From: Ectocarpus siliculosus
Taxonomy: Eukaryota > Sar > Phaeophyceae > Ectocarpales > Ectocarpaceae
Length of the DNA stretch: 20,378 bases
Assembly (NCBI GenBank): GCA_000310025.1
Contig: FN648925.1
Span: 1 to 20,378 of the forward strand
Direction: 5' to 3'
Part shown: one piece after another, positions 1 to 10,453 of the stretch
Numbering within the stretch: position 1 is the stretch's first letter
How the letters are laid out: each line of letters opens with the position of its first letter
Notes under the pieces: model-generated
What the model was told of the DNA's origin: nothing
The model's input: only the letters and a program-made list of their open reading frames with translations
Databases searched by the model: none
Program-made: the position numbers and the translations under genes

Positions 1-45
1 ACTCGAGCAACTACAACGAAAGCAAATATCGCCATTTGTGGGCAG

Positions 46-1403
46 GCATCGGAAGCCGAGGTGACCGGAGCATCATCCGCTACAACCACATCGAAGACAC
101 GGACGGGGCGGGTGTCCGTTTAGGAGGCCACACGGTGGACGGCATTGAGTACGGCGCCAACAACCAGGTGCTGGTGTGACCTCAGGCATACACCGAGAGT
201 TCTGAGTGTATGCGATGGAAAGGTGCCGCGGTTTCCCCCACACGGGTAGCGCTTGTTTTTGTGACATTCAAAGGCTGGGCCAAGGAAGGTTCGTCCGAGG
301 AAGTTTCATCTCACCCGAATATTTACTTCTGTCGTCAACGTGGTGGGTGTCCAACAGTAGGACGCTGCTCTCACCGTGAGTCAGATACTTCTTTGACCCC
401 CATCCTACCTCGGTTGAAAGGCTGAATATTTCGCACCGTTACACAGACACGCACCTACCTGTCGACGGCTTCCCCAGGTCCCCCAGGAACTTGAACGCCG
501 AGGGCGACATCGCCTCGTCGCCGATTTCGGATAGATAGTGTTTTCGAGCCGGAACATCTTCCCACGCATCGACTTGGAAGAGATGAGACGGTGTCGAGCG
601 AGTCCACATACAACAGTCAGTGATGATTCAACCAACTCATACGCGAACCACGGCCTCCCGTCCCTCCTCCCGCCCCCCCGGCCCTCTACCTATCCGGCCC
701 GTCCGCGCATGCAACAGGTATACGAAAACACCATGGTCAACTGCCGGGCCTCCGGCATAAAGGTCATGGTTACTCCCCAGGGTCAGATCTGCGGCAACGA
801 CATCGAGGTTCCTGACACCGATGATGACGCCGACGTGAGTGTTGAGCCCTAGATTGGAGACCGATATTTTCCCTGGCCTGCTGTTCTGGTGGGTACGATA
901 CTCAAGGGTGGCGGGGGGCGTTACGGCCATCGATCACAAGTACTTGGTGGATACTTCCTTAGAAAAAACCTAGATCATGGGGGTAGGAGCCGCTTTTCTG
1001 GCCTCCAAGGTTACTACCGAAACCTGACATATGTTTTGAACATGACCCACAACACCCGTCTCCATAGTAGAAGAGCACACAATAGGGAGTGGCAAGTGGC
1101 TCTGTTGCAGGAATGTAGCTCGGTTCCGCGTCAGTCCCCGCTGAACCACGTCCGATAATGATTGATTCAGAGAACAAGCAGGAGCGCGGCCGCCTTTGCC
1201 ACTCCTCTGAGCTCCGTCTTCCTCTCTCTCTCTTTCTCTCTCTCGCTTCCTCTCTCTCTCTCTCTCCCACTCTCTTTCTCGCTCTCTCCTTGCACTGGGC
1301 GTCATGAACGCAGTACAACTATTCCGGAGGAGCCTACTACTACGACCCGTTGATACCCTGTGACTCTTCGTCCTCATCGGCGCCTGGGTCAACCTCTGCA
1401 TCG
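46..1403 (+). CDS. Exons 11-13 of left copy: last beta-helix rungs
   Basis: Exons 46-167 (phase-1 start, GIGSRGDRSIIRYNH...), 718-834 (VYENTMVNCRASGIKV...) and 1314-1403 (YNYSGGAYYYDPLIPCD...). They encode the C-terminal rungs and Ser-rich exit. Compared with the right copy I find one exonic difference, C to A at 756 (Gly GGC against GGA), which is silent. The intron at 835-1313 holds the CT-rich tract. Confidence 0.78.
1217..1288 (+). repeat. CT-rich microsatellite in intron 12 (left copy)
   Basis: An imperfect (CT)n tract with TTTC interruptions, about 25 bp upstream of the exon 13 acceptor, so it may act as an extended polypyrimidine tract. It is repeated unchanged in the right copy (about 17193-17264). 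Arg/Glu-rich minus-strand readings across it are not genes. Confidence 0.85.
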
Positions 1404-1753
1404 GTGAGCTCGATTCTCTTATAGAATACACTAGCGAGAGAGAACACTAGCAAAAGAGAGACCGAGATACGATGGCGACAAGGCGTAGTGCGATCTACTT
1501 GTCTTGCTGGAGCCGTCCATTCGATCGCGAGATGTAGGTGTGGGCCGTTCGTTCTTTGCTCGGGTAGCGAGACTCGTCCATTGTCTCCGATGTGCTGCTT
1601 GGTATCACAACTCCAGTAAGGTCTTGGCGCGTTCTGATACCAAACGTTTCGAATCGGCTGTCATTTGCATTTTGCCGTTTACATAGAAGTCGAAGTACCC
1701 GCAGCACCAGGTAGCAGTAATCTCTGGTTGTTCCGCTCTGTTGGGACTGGAAG

Positions 1754-1807
1754 CCGCTTGGTCTAGTTGTATTATAGGCTCCGCTTGGTCTTGTTGTATT
1801 GTAGGCT
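1754..1807 (+). repeat. Two tandem 27-bp units in intron 13 (left copy)
   Basis: Two adjacent units starting CCGCTTGGTCT and ending TAGGCT, with two mismatches between them (A/T and A/G). The same pair is at about 17730-17783 in the right copy. It lies within intron 13. Confidence 0.8.
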
Positions 1808-2206
1808 CGACACTTGATATTCGGGCGACCATGCATGGATAGATGCGCGGGAGGGAAGTTAAACACCGCCGAGGCGTGCAATGGGCGATTCACCCTCTGG
1901 CGTGGAAAGGTTCGGTTCGTGCATGCATGTGCGTGTGCACTTAGGGGCAGGGTGTGAGCGAAGCCCTCCTCATGGGTGCAAGGCGGCGGCATGCGGGCCG
2001 CACAATATATCCGTGGCCGACGCGACCACGGGCCTTAGTTCTTCAGCCAAAGAGGCAACATTCGTGGAGTAGTGTAGCGCATAATAGGTAATGCAGAGTG
2101 CGCCCCATAGTGATACACTCCAGATGTGAGGATGGAAACGAACTACATGGAAAACAACGACTACAGTAACCCTCATAACAAGCGCGTTTCGTTGTCGTGT
2201 GCCCAG

Positions 2207-2517
2207 GTGACCCCGGCACCTGAGCCAACGCCCGAGGCAACGACCGAGGCATTTGCCGAGGCAATGAACGAGGAATCCTCCGAGCCAACGATCGAGTCAA
2301 CAATCGCGCCAACGCCTGCGGCAACGCTCGAGCCAACGACCGACGCCAACGCCCGCGGCAACGACCGTCCCGACGTCTGAAGCAACGATCGCGCCAACGA
2401 TCGCGCCAACGCCTGCGGCAACGCTCGAGGCAACGCCTGCGGGAACGCTCGAGCCAACGGCTGAAGCAACGATCGCGCCAACGACCGAGCCAACGACCGA
2501 GCCAACGGCTGAAGCCG
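2207..2517 (+). pseudogene. Exon 14 of left copy, with +1 frameshift
   Basis: Pro/Thr/Glu/Ala linker exon. It reads in frame through ...ATLEPTTD, then shifts into DANARGNDRPDV and a TGA at 2378-2380. The base following GACCGA is an extra C relative to 18319-18322 in the right copy. After the insertion the original frame resumes intact to the GT donor at 2518, so only one base separates this exon from function. Confidence 0.75.
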
Positions 2518-3549
2518 GTGAGTATTTCCGAAGACAGACCAATCCTCCTGCCCTTGCTGTACGCTACCACTCAGTATGTTAGAATGTATGCCATAATGGT
2601 ATGGGACATTACAAGAATGATACTGTAGTCCCAATGTGCCCCAAAATTCCAAAACCGAACGGCACCGATACTTAGGGGAAATCGACCGCGTTGTACGCTG
2701 GGTTGGGGAGCCAAAATTCGGGTATGAGTGGGGATAAGTATCCAACCATCATGATCCACAGCAAGTAGCCCACACGCACACACAAATAGCCATCTGGCGG
2801 CGGGGCGCGTTTGAAGGCCTCCCTGAAAGGGCGACGTGAAGAAGGCGGTGCAGAAACAATACAGGGTACAAGAAATCTAAGCGATCGAAAAGGAGCGCGT
2901 ACACGAGCATTGGACCTATTGGCGTCGCCGTGCTATCTGTTGGGCAGTCACGCCGAAAAACATACATGATTCACAAGAGCAGGGACAACTCGTAGCGGGA
3001 GAGAGTGTTCCACACAGGAAAACCGACAGATGGTTCGAAAACGTGAGGGGGAGCCGAAACGACACTACTGTAGTTCTTGGCCGACGCCAACAATGACGAG
3101 AAAGCAGAACATGCTTGCTGTGCGAAGTATTGGCAGACTGTTCCACTAGGAAGTCCCAGTATTTTGGAAGACTGCTGATAATGCGGGAGAAGAGACAACG
3201 ACAGCGACGTCTTGGCATAGAACAGCAGCAGGGGAACTGTCACCCACCGCATGGCCGAAGGATGAAAACATATTGTATGGAAAGCGTGCTATTGAGCTAC
3301 AGCAGTATAGTGGGCAACATGAGTTTGGGGGAATAATACATAGCAGCACAACAAGTCCATCGAAATGAACACGAAATGAAGTAGTAGGCTGCGGTCCCGT
3401 ACGTGTTATTGAGAAGCTTGGTTGGTCGCCCTGCTGCGCCACTAAAAAACAACAAACGAGCACACTCCGTTCCAACTATCACCAACATTTTTCGCGTACT
3501 TCTCGCGCCCGCACGACCCGATCTCCAACCCGTACGTTTCAAGAAACAG

Positions 3550-3825
3550 AGAGTACGTGTCGCGACGGCATTGAGGGCATCGACGGCCGCGTCGTCTGCT
3601 GCCCGCTCGAGTGTGGCCAGTGCGGAGGGACGGGATGCAGCACTTCTGGCGCCGCGTACGGTCTTGGCGCTGACTCTTGCTGTAGAGAACCGGTCAGTTC
3701 TAGCGGCAAATACTGTGACGACACCGGCGAAGCCCCATGCATCTACGGCAGTGCCCCCGATGCTGACGACGACGACGACAACGACGACACCAACGAGGGT
3801 GATGCTGAGGACGACGATGACGAAG
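3550..3825 (+). CDS. Exon 15 of left copy: first 10-Cys module
   Basis: Same ten cysteines and acidic stretch as 19525-19800. The only difference I see is GAG against GAA (Glu) at 3809, which is silent. The acceptor context is TTTCAAGAAACAG|AGAGTACGTG. It can only be translated in its original frame if the upstream frameshift is absent or skipped. Confidence 0.75.
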
Positions 3826-4004
3826 GTGAACGCCATAGCATTCTGGTAGCCCAAACATCCTGTCCGCTTACAGTGGCTATGTGCCATGAGCAAGGATATG
3901 CGTCGGGGAAAATCTTGATGGCAGTGCTGCCTGCACCTCAAAATTTCGAACTCACCATCACAAAACAAAACCGAAATTCATTGGACTTGCCCGTTTCAAA
4001 ACAG

Positions 4005-4402
4005 AGAGTACGTGCAGCAATGGCCTCGAGGGCATCGACCACAGAGGCGAGATCTGTTGTTCGCTCGGGTGTGGCCAGTGCGGAGGTCCAGGATGCGACG
4101 CTTCGGGCGCTTCGAACGGTCTCGGCGCTGAGTCTTGCTGCCCACCAGAGGTGCACGATAGCGGCAGATACTGTGACGACACCAACGAGGCCCCGTGTAT
4201 CATTATAGCCGACGACGACCACAACGACGACGACGAGGACGACGACGACGACCATAACGACGACAACGACGACGATAACGACGACGATAACGACGACGAC
4301 GACCACGACGACCACGACGACGACGACGACGACCACGACCACGACGACCACGACGACCACGACGACGATAACGATGATAACGACGACGACGATACTGCCT
4401 GA
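4005..4402 (+). CDS. Exon 16 of left copy: second 10-Cys module and Asp/His/Asn tail
   Basis: The Cys module is identical to the right copy, with one silent change (GGC against GGT). The tail starts to differ at ADDDHN against ADGDHN, then in order and number of Asp, His and Asn, and ends DDDDTA rather than HAA. The exon is 398 nt against 389 nt. The stop TGA is at 4400-4402. Confidence 0.78.
4208..4393 (+). repeat. Coding (GAC)n-type trinucleotide repeat (left copy)
   Basis: Imperfect GAC/GAT repeat with CAC and AAC units, translated as the Asp/His/Asn tail of exon 16. The antisense reading is almost pure valine and is not a gene. It differs from the right copy in length (nine bases longer) and in unit order, while its flanks are nearly identical. 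Confidence 0.88.
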
Positions 4403-6479
4403 AGGGGGAGTATGAATCGGAGACCTAAACGTAGAGCGCCACATTTTTCTTCACCGTCAATCTCGTCCTATTCCGGGCGGATGTCTGCGCATTTTTTTAA
4501 CGACCACCTGTGCGGTGGCATTTTCCATCAACAACAGCGGGATCGTGTAAGTGGGCGATGGTCGCAAGTGCATTCCCATCGACCGGGGGGCAACTAGTGT
4601 CTCCTTTTTGTTTACGTTGCAACCTATTGTCTCGCCGGATCCTCGTTGCATTGTTGCTGCCTGTGGAGGGAGTGTTTTTGAGGTATTCAGGCGTCGTTGC
4701 CACGTACCACTCATCAAGCGAAACTGTTCGTTGCATTCTGGTAGTCTAGGAATAACCATTTAGCCTGTTTCGAGGCCCCCCTTTTTGAGTCGAGGCCACG
4801 TCTTACGAGACGCGAATATGCCTCTGAAGCAGGACCGAAAGTCCGGACAAGTTTTTGACTCGGCTCATTAACCCTGAAGCGTGCACTGCCTCGCATGACG
4901 GGTGCCTGCACAATGTTGATACTATTTAGTCTACAATAGTTGCATGTTAGGTTTTTTTCAGCTGTTTTTTTGCTCAGGTATGGGTGTGCAATGCACGTAG
5001 GGAGGTGCTTTTTCTTTACCCCATCGACAACGTCGTCAATTGTTTTACAACCCGTTGTGACGGTGTTGCTTAGTTACCCATCTCGTAGGAGTACCGCTAC
5101 TGCGGTATTATGAGTATGGTGTCGATGAAGTATATAGGCATTACTTTCTTTTTGCGAAGCAGCATATACTGTAGTACAATATGCAGGTCTTGTTTTTGGT
5201 GTTGGGTGATGTTGGCTGTTTCGTGGTTTCGAGGAGACACTCACGACACATGCTGAAGATGTTTTTGGTCGTGATGCGATTTTGGTCCACCACCGCTCGA
5301 GTTTGAGTTGATGTTTTGAAGAAAAGCTCGATATCGTGTCCGCATGCATGTACTGCATAGTCAGGGTTACGTGTCAAATTAAATTAATATTTTAAGCCTG
5401 GGTGCGCGTTTAAAGCCGACAGGTTGTTTGTTTTGTTCGGCACGACGGGTGGGTCTAATCAAATAGCACGAGAGGAGCGTGTGAGAATAGGTACATAATG
5501 GAATGCATCGTGCACGTGAGGGTTCGCGTGAGAGTTCGGGGTCGTTTGTGTACCCGTAACATACTGTTTCCGAGAAGCACTATCTTTCATAGAGGAGGGG
5601 GGGGGTGGCCAAGCCCTATTCGAATTCCAATTGTAAGAAGAAACTCAGATGTGTCTCGCATCTACAGTAGTTCGATGTGCCCATGGACAACCTCCTGTCC
5701 AAAAGCGGAACCTTCTTGTTTCTCGCGTCGACTGCTAAACCTCTGGGCCTTCGCTAGGATCGAGATTGATGCTCCTGGGTTATTCAGTGACTGGAGAACA
5801 TGCATCTCTGCATGGTTGGATAGTTGAACTGATGATTTTGTTGACACAAACGGCCAGATTTTGACAGCCGTTTCTGGTGGCTTGTTTTCCTTTCTCGGCG
5901 CACGCGTTCTTTCTGCTGCGTCTTTCAGCGAAGACCAAATTCAGCAGGCACCGCTTCGTCGTGTTAGTTACAATATCACTGAAGGATTGTCGGAGTACTA
6001 CCGGAGACGGACACATCTCGAGGAGATGTCCTCGACCCCTTTTACCAGCCAACCAGGTCCATCCCCCGACCAGTTCGGTCTCAAGACAGGTAGTTTCTAG
6101 AAGCACCTCATCCCGAGTCCCACCATTGCAAAACGCAAAATAATTAGTTGTGTTGGCCTTCATTCGTCGCTCTCTGGCGATATTATACCGAACCAAAAGC
6201 ATTTCGTTCTTTTCTTGGACGGAAACTTCGCAACAATTTCCACGGCATTTCAAACATGAATCGACGACGTGTGAGTTTCAAACGTTTACTGCGGAATAGT
6301 TGTCGACGATGTAGAGGTTGGAATGAAAGGAGGCCTCCGCTACGCCATGGGACCCACGGATACTTCATGTTGATGACCTTCTATTTCTTGCTGTTGTCCG
6401 ACTTTTTTCCCCATACTTCTCGATCGAAGACAGAGGAACCTGAAGTTCACGAAGCTACAGCGACCGCCATTCATTGCCC
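4403..6479. other. 3' flank of the left gene, no further gene recognised
   Basis: About 4440-5420 is T-rich on the plus strand with runs of six to seven T, as expected of a 3' UTR and downstream sequence of the left gene. I cannot place the poly(A) site. From 5420 to 6479 there are only short, unrecognised reading frames, a run of nine or more G near 5597, and copies of CTAC(A/T)GTAG at 5167 and 5662. The right end may contain more of the mobile element seen at 6480-7850. Confidence 0.55.
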
Positions 6480-7850
6480 TTGGTTATCCAAAAGCCGAAA
6501 ATCGTTCGGTGCGTTCTTCTTGCAACGGGAGATCGACTGTCTCCATGTACAACCGCTCCTCTTCCTCATGCTGACTCTGAACTTGCCCGCACCTAGCAGC
6601 AACACCTCCCCCTTGTATCGTGGGTCCGACATATCGCTGTGCAAACCCGTGCGTTTTCCATCCCACAAAGCCCATAAGGGCTTCTCGTGCAGTCCCCGCC
6701 AACGACTGGTTCACCGCTCCGCCTACCCTCAATAAATGCATAGTTTACTGGTACCTGCATCTCCCAGACGGCCTTCGTGTATGTGAGCTTGTAACGACGC
6801 TGTCGTGCTGCCGACCACTGTGACGACCCCCTCAAGCCGTCGGCGTTGACCTTGGGTAACAAGCACCGTATCGCTCGCAATGGACAGAGCTCGGTACACT
6901 GGCGGTCTCGTCTAACCGCCACCGCATGCGACGAGCTTCTCAGGGTCTTGCCGAAGTGAAAATTGAAAAGCATCCCTGTCCCGTCGGGAAGGCTCAAGAC
7001 TTGTGCCGCCAACGCGCGCGCCAAGTCGAACCATCGTTGCATCGTGTGAACGCAGTGATGAACAGCGCGATGTCTCTACTGCGAGCCACACGCTCGCCCA
7101 CCGTGTACAGGTGGTTCCCCGTCTTGCGCATGTACCGTGCAAGACGCAGGAGGAGTGGGGCGGGCATCGGTCTGGCATGCTTAACTGTAATCCCCACTCG
7201 GCGCTGCTCTGCTTGATCCCCCTCGGACCGCCGTGCTATCGGCAGCGTCACCTCTCTTCTCACATTTGTATCCCACGGATCTGACTTCCCCAATATCTCC
7301 GACATTGCACACTTGAGTTTCGACACAAACGCTTTGTCCTATGTTTGGGCTGCGTGCCGGTTCGCGCCAGTGCTATCCTTTCGACACGCCGCCAACGAAT
7401 TGGACCAGATCTCAGTGCAGTCGACCGCATGAACCACCTTCGTACCGTTGCCGTGAGAATCAAGCCAGCAGAGCCAGTCCTGCACATCGACGTCGGTAGC
7501 ACTTTCCATCCCCGATTCCCGTCCGTGTGCGCTCTGAGGAACGCATCAAGCTTATCCGCCACGGCGCATTTGCGTTGCTGACTGGCCTTGCTCCTCAGGG
7601 ATGCTAACACGGTCTCTTCACGCGCGGTGCTAAGCGGGACTTATCGATGACCACGGTCGCCCCAGGTACCCGAGGTTCCAAACACCTGGAACGGGGGCGT
7701 CCCACAGTGTTGGCAGAAGTTGAACGTCGCGTCGTTCTGGGCCCTGCAGTACGTACTACACAATACTTGCGGTATCCTGTCCTGTACGAGCGGGGCTCTG
7801 GAGGGAACCCGCTGGAGGACCCCCGCCACATACTGCTGATGACACAATGA
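6480..7850 (-). pseudogene. Decayed zinc-ribbon tyrosine recombinase (mobile element relic)
   Basis: Read on the minus strand, at least four frames join into one protein-like series. An N-terminal zinc ribbon (YCRAQNDATFNFCQHCG, 7700-7750) is followed by a helical stretch (KLDAFLRAHTDGNRGWKV, about 7510-7560). Next come a core-binding-like part (VSKLKCAMSEILGKSDPWD, 7260-7326, then KHARPMPAPLLLRLARYMR and RDIALFITAF) and a catalytic part with a candidate box-I Arg (QRWFDLARALAAQV, about 7000-7040) and LFNFHFGKTLRSSSHAVAVR. The end has HLLRVGGA (HxxR, 6727-6738), FVGWKT (Trp at the usual His/Trp position, 6658-6660) and AQRYVG (candidate nucleophile Tyr, 6631-6633). Order and motifs fit tyrosine recombinases. 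Frame changes, an in-frame stop and an apparent deletion before the HxxR segment show it is dead. The DIRS-like, Crypton-like or other affiliation is not decidable here. Confidence 0.72.
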
Positions 7851-8759
7851 AGACGAACACGACCATTAAGAAACAAGGAAATGACGGCAACCATATCTCG
7901 AAAGTCCAAATCCACCGCTCGCATTCCGTGTCGTACATTGACACAGTCTCGTACTCCTTCCTGATGGTAAGGATATCCGAAACTCCCGTTCTCGGTAACA
8001 CGAACGATTTCACCGTGGCTCGTAAGGCTCGCGGCCACCGAAAATCTCGTACATCTGGCACACCACGGCGGCGTGAAACTCGGCACTCGGACAGATGTTG
8101 GATATTGTGTCTCGCCATGACGAGAGGCGGTAAACTGTACCCGAACGCCGGCGTGCCCAGCCCCGGCGTCGCATGGCGAACCTCTTTCCACACCGTGGCC
8201 AAACCCTGCTACCCTATAAGCTTTCGTGGTTAGGTGCAATTTCGTGGATCTATGTATGTAGTCTAAGGGCTCCTCACACCGATTGTGGTTCCATCACCGG
8301 CACACTTCTTCCCACACATGAACGACCCTGGCGGTAATAGCGTTTGGAACAATATCGCCAGAGAGAGCGACGGAAGAAAGGCAAGATAACGCCTGCAACG
8401 CAAGTACCGGGCAACCATCAAGTCCCGCCGTCGGAGGCAGCATGCTGTATCGCCGATTCTATCAACAACCCTCGACGTAGAGCACAACACCCCGCATCTG
8501 AACATGTCAACAACCGTCGTAGGAAACATCGCGCCAATAGAGCCGGCCACTTTAATGTGGCGCCACGAACATCACCACCAGGACAGGATCGCTAGTAGTC
8601 TGTTTTCGACTACTGTACCGAGTAGACTATCTACCCAACGGGCTTACGTGTGGACCTCACATCGTCGAAGACTTACCCTCTTATTTCGTGCCGATGTAAT
8701 CATTGCCTCTCATCTACTTCTTCTGCCCCACTGGGGGGCGGGGGGGCAATCGTTCCCCC

Positions 8760-8778
8760 TAGTCTAGTACCTAGACTA
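8760..8778. repeat. Perfect inverted repeat, 8-bp arms, 3-nt loop
   Basis: TAGTCTAG-TAC-CTAGACTA. A second inverted repeat lies 150 bp upstream (AGTAGTC / GACTACT at 8594-8614). It lies in the gene-free stretch between the recombinase relic and the right gene. There is no T-run, so it is not a terminator. Confidence 0.6.
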
Positions 8779-9883
8779 CGTACCAGTCAACGAGATGCAC
8801 CCTTGAAAATACATGACCACCGTAGTGTCAATGATCAGCTGAGGTGGTAGTAGGTGAGAAAATCTTCAAACATGGATACACATGTGTACATGTAAGATGC
8901 CTATCTCTGCCGTCACATAAATCAATGACGACGTGTGGGCAAAGCATCAAGAAAAATCGTACCGTGTAGCTTGGAGCGGGTGAATTGCCCACCTGAACGC
9001 TGCGCAGAATATCCAATGCCGTTGTTGACGCATGTGTGCATGTACATCAACCATGAGATAGCGTCTTCCTCGCAACAATGAAGCAAGGACGGTACTTTGT
9101 TTCCATCAGGCGATTTTCGTTCGGGTATGCAACAGCTGGTACGCAACAATCGCCGAGAGAACGCAGCTACTACTGTAGATGTTTACACGGAGATAGATGG
9201 AGATGAGACTGGTATGCACAACCATTGCACGTAAAAGGTGCTCCATAGATTCTACAGTAGCAGAAAATCGGAGAGCTGAAGCTTTTCTCGACTACCCCTC
9301 AGTCAGCTGATGACCATTGACAAAGAGTAGAAAGCTGCTGTAGACTAGCATATCTATAATGACCTAATATTAGTATCATTTTCCAGCGTTTGACGTATCT
9401 TGTTAGACTGGTACACATGTTCTGTAGTCTTTTGAGCTCCTGCGGTATTTGATAATCTGAGAAACCGCTTCTTCCTCCCACGGCTACAAAAAAGTGACAA
9501 CAATTCCTTCGAGATGAGGCAGGCGACAGCGAGAATGAGGGTCGGTCGTGCGTGCCGTCGTGCGTCCGTGCTCGTACGTGCCAATACAGACGTAAGCGGT
9601 TGTAGCTCGCGTAGATGCTAGGACCACGCGTTCCAGTCAAGAGAACAAGGAACCGAGTCAATCAACATATACCACGAACGAGTGAAGTCTGTTGTTGTAG
9701 TTTGAAACAGGCGGGTCGTCGAACAGATGACCCGAGGAGCGCACGAAAGGCAGTTGCACGTAATAAACCCCAATGTAGAACAAGTCGTGAGGATCTACAC
9801 CATCCGTATGGTGCCCCAATTGACTTGGGTTACTCGTTGGTGCCCTGGTCTGACCTCTAACCCAAGTCTAACCTCTGAAGTTC

Positions 9884-9900
9884 AACCGTTTAAAACGGTT
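9884..9900. repeat. Perfect inverted repeat, 8-bp arms, 1-nt centre
   Basis: AACCGTTT-A-AAACGGTT, about 450 bp upstream of the right gene's ATG. Both arms contain AACCGTT/AACGG, the core bound by Myb-type proteins in other eukaryotes. Relevance here is speculative. Confidence 0.45.
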
Positions 9901-10160
9901 CAGACCGCCAACGGAAAGAGGCGTACCGAAAACTTGACAGTCCGCCCGCGTTTCGCAATAGTCTACATGCATGTATTTGTCTACGTATGAGGTTGGCAAA
10001 CAAGAACGCAGAACGTATGTTGCCAGGGAGACACCGTGGAGTCTCCATATCAACCGTGTGGTTAGGAAATTCCAAGGGGACGAAGACACAATCAGCCAAC
10101 ATCCACCCGAAAGAACAGTTGCATCCACCCGACAATTTTGAAAACTTGGCCGGGTCGAAC

Positions 10161-10189
10161 ACTCACTCACACTCACTCACACTCAACTC
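10161..10189 (+). repeat. Short CACTCA-type tandem repeat
   Basis: A run of ACTCACTCAC units, about 29 bp, in the 5' flank roughly 170 bp upstream of the exon 1 ATG. It is a simple repeat with no evident coding role. Confidence 0.6.
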
Positions 10190-10354
10190 CTCGCACGGTC
10201 GTTCATTACTAACGCCACCCCACTAGTCTCCATTTCCCGACTACTGCTGAACGGGCTAAACCCTCGTGGTATCACCAGCACCACTACCGTGCTTACACTT
10301 CCGTCATAGCGACGGATACACTGCGATAAGGTGCTACTTAGACCAACAGATCCA

Positions 10355-10453
10355 ATGTCCTCGCTCCTGCTGCCACTGCTCTTCCTAGGCTGTTCAACGT
10401 TCTACGGCCAGTGCGCCACCATATCGATCTCTCCGGGAGGCACCGCATTTCAG
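10355..10453 (+). CDS. Exon 1: signal peptide and first beta-strand
   Basis: Encodes 33 residues beginning MSSLLLPLLFLGC, a short N-region followed by a Leu-rich hydrophobic core. A plausible signal peptidase site follows GQCA near residue 21. The mature chain then opens with ISISPGGTAFQ, the usual first strand of a secreted beta-helix. The exon ends in phase 0 at CAG|GTACAG. No other in-frame ATG gives a signal sequence. The next exon is 1271 bp away. Confidence 0.8.

Larger units (their letters stand above)
46..4402 (+). pseudogene. 3' part of the left gene copy, six exons, frame broken in exon 14
   Basis: Exons equivalent to 11-16 of the right gene: 46-167, 718-834, 1314-1403, 2207-2517, 3550-3825, 4005-4402 (TGA 4400-4402). 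The first ten exons would lie left of the window; positions 1-45 are the end of the preceding intron. Splice sites and phases match the right copy except in 2207-2517. That exon is 311 nt instead of 310 because of an extra C near 2344 (GACGCC against GAGCC), giving a stop at 2378-2380 before either Cys module. As written, the product would keep the beta-helix and half the linker only. It could be a true pseudogene, a truncated allele or a sequence error. Downstream exons show only silent change outside the tail region, which argues that any loss is recent. Confidence 0.72.
1..4412 (+). repeat. Left copy of a long direct repeat of at least 4.4 kb
   Basis: Positions 1-4412 match 15977-20378 in the same orientation. 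The offset is 15,976, changing by one base at three single-base indels (about 2106, 2344 and 2656). By eye I count about seven substitutions between 1 and 3830 (260, 279, 332, 756, 971, 2768, 3809). Divergence is clearly higher from 3838 on. The repeat reaches the first base of the window, so its true left edge is not visible. Confidence 0.93.
7851..10354. other. Gene-free stretch between recombinase relic and right gene
   Basis: No reading frame here resembles a known family, and none shows a splice-consistent partner. It contains palindromes (8594-8614, 8760-8778, 9884-9900), a G-run at about 8732-8746, four CTAC(A/T)GTAG-type sites (8610, 9170, 9252 and near-matches at about 9338 and 9420), and the CACTCA repeat. 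The last 150 bp must hold the 5' UTR and core promoter of the right gene; I see no convincing TATA box. Confidence 0.5.

Noticed and set aside
970-1431. Minus-strand Arg/Glu-rich reading frame
   Set aside because: It is the antisense of the CT microsatellite; the low-complexity RERERE pattern has no gene context.
2043-2570. Minus-strand Arg/Trp/Leu-rich frames over the linker repeat (also 18011-18640)
   Set aside because: They are shadows of the P/T-rich exon 14 repeat. The plus strand has splice sites and frame continuity; the minus strand has none.
3826-4004. Intron 15 as retained coding sequence in the left copy
   Set aside because: It stays open in the left copy, but its 179-nt length shifts exon 16 out of frame, and the right copy has a TAA within it. 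Both ends have GT-AG sites.
3938-4444. Minus-strand valine-rich reading frame (also 19913-20359)
   Set aside because: It is the antisense of the (GAC)n coding repeat in exon 16.
6148-6735. Plus-strand frame of 195 codons
   Set aside because: It lies antisense to the HxxR/Tyr end of the recombinase relic and has no recognisable domain.
8760-8778. Rho-independent terminator
   Set aside because: There is no T-run, and the surrounding DNA is eukaryotic.
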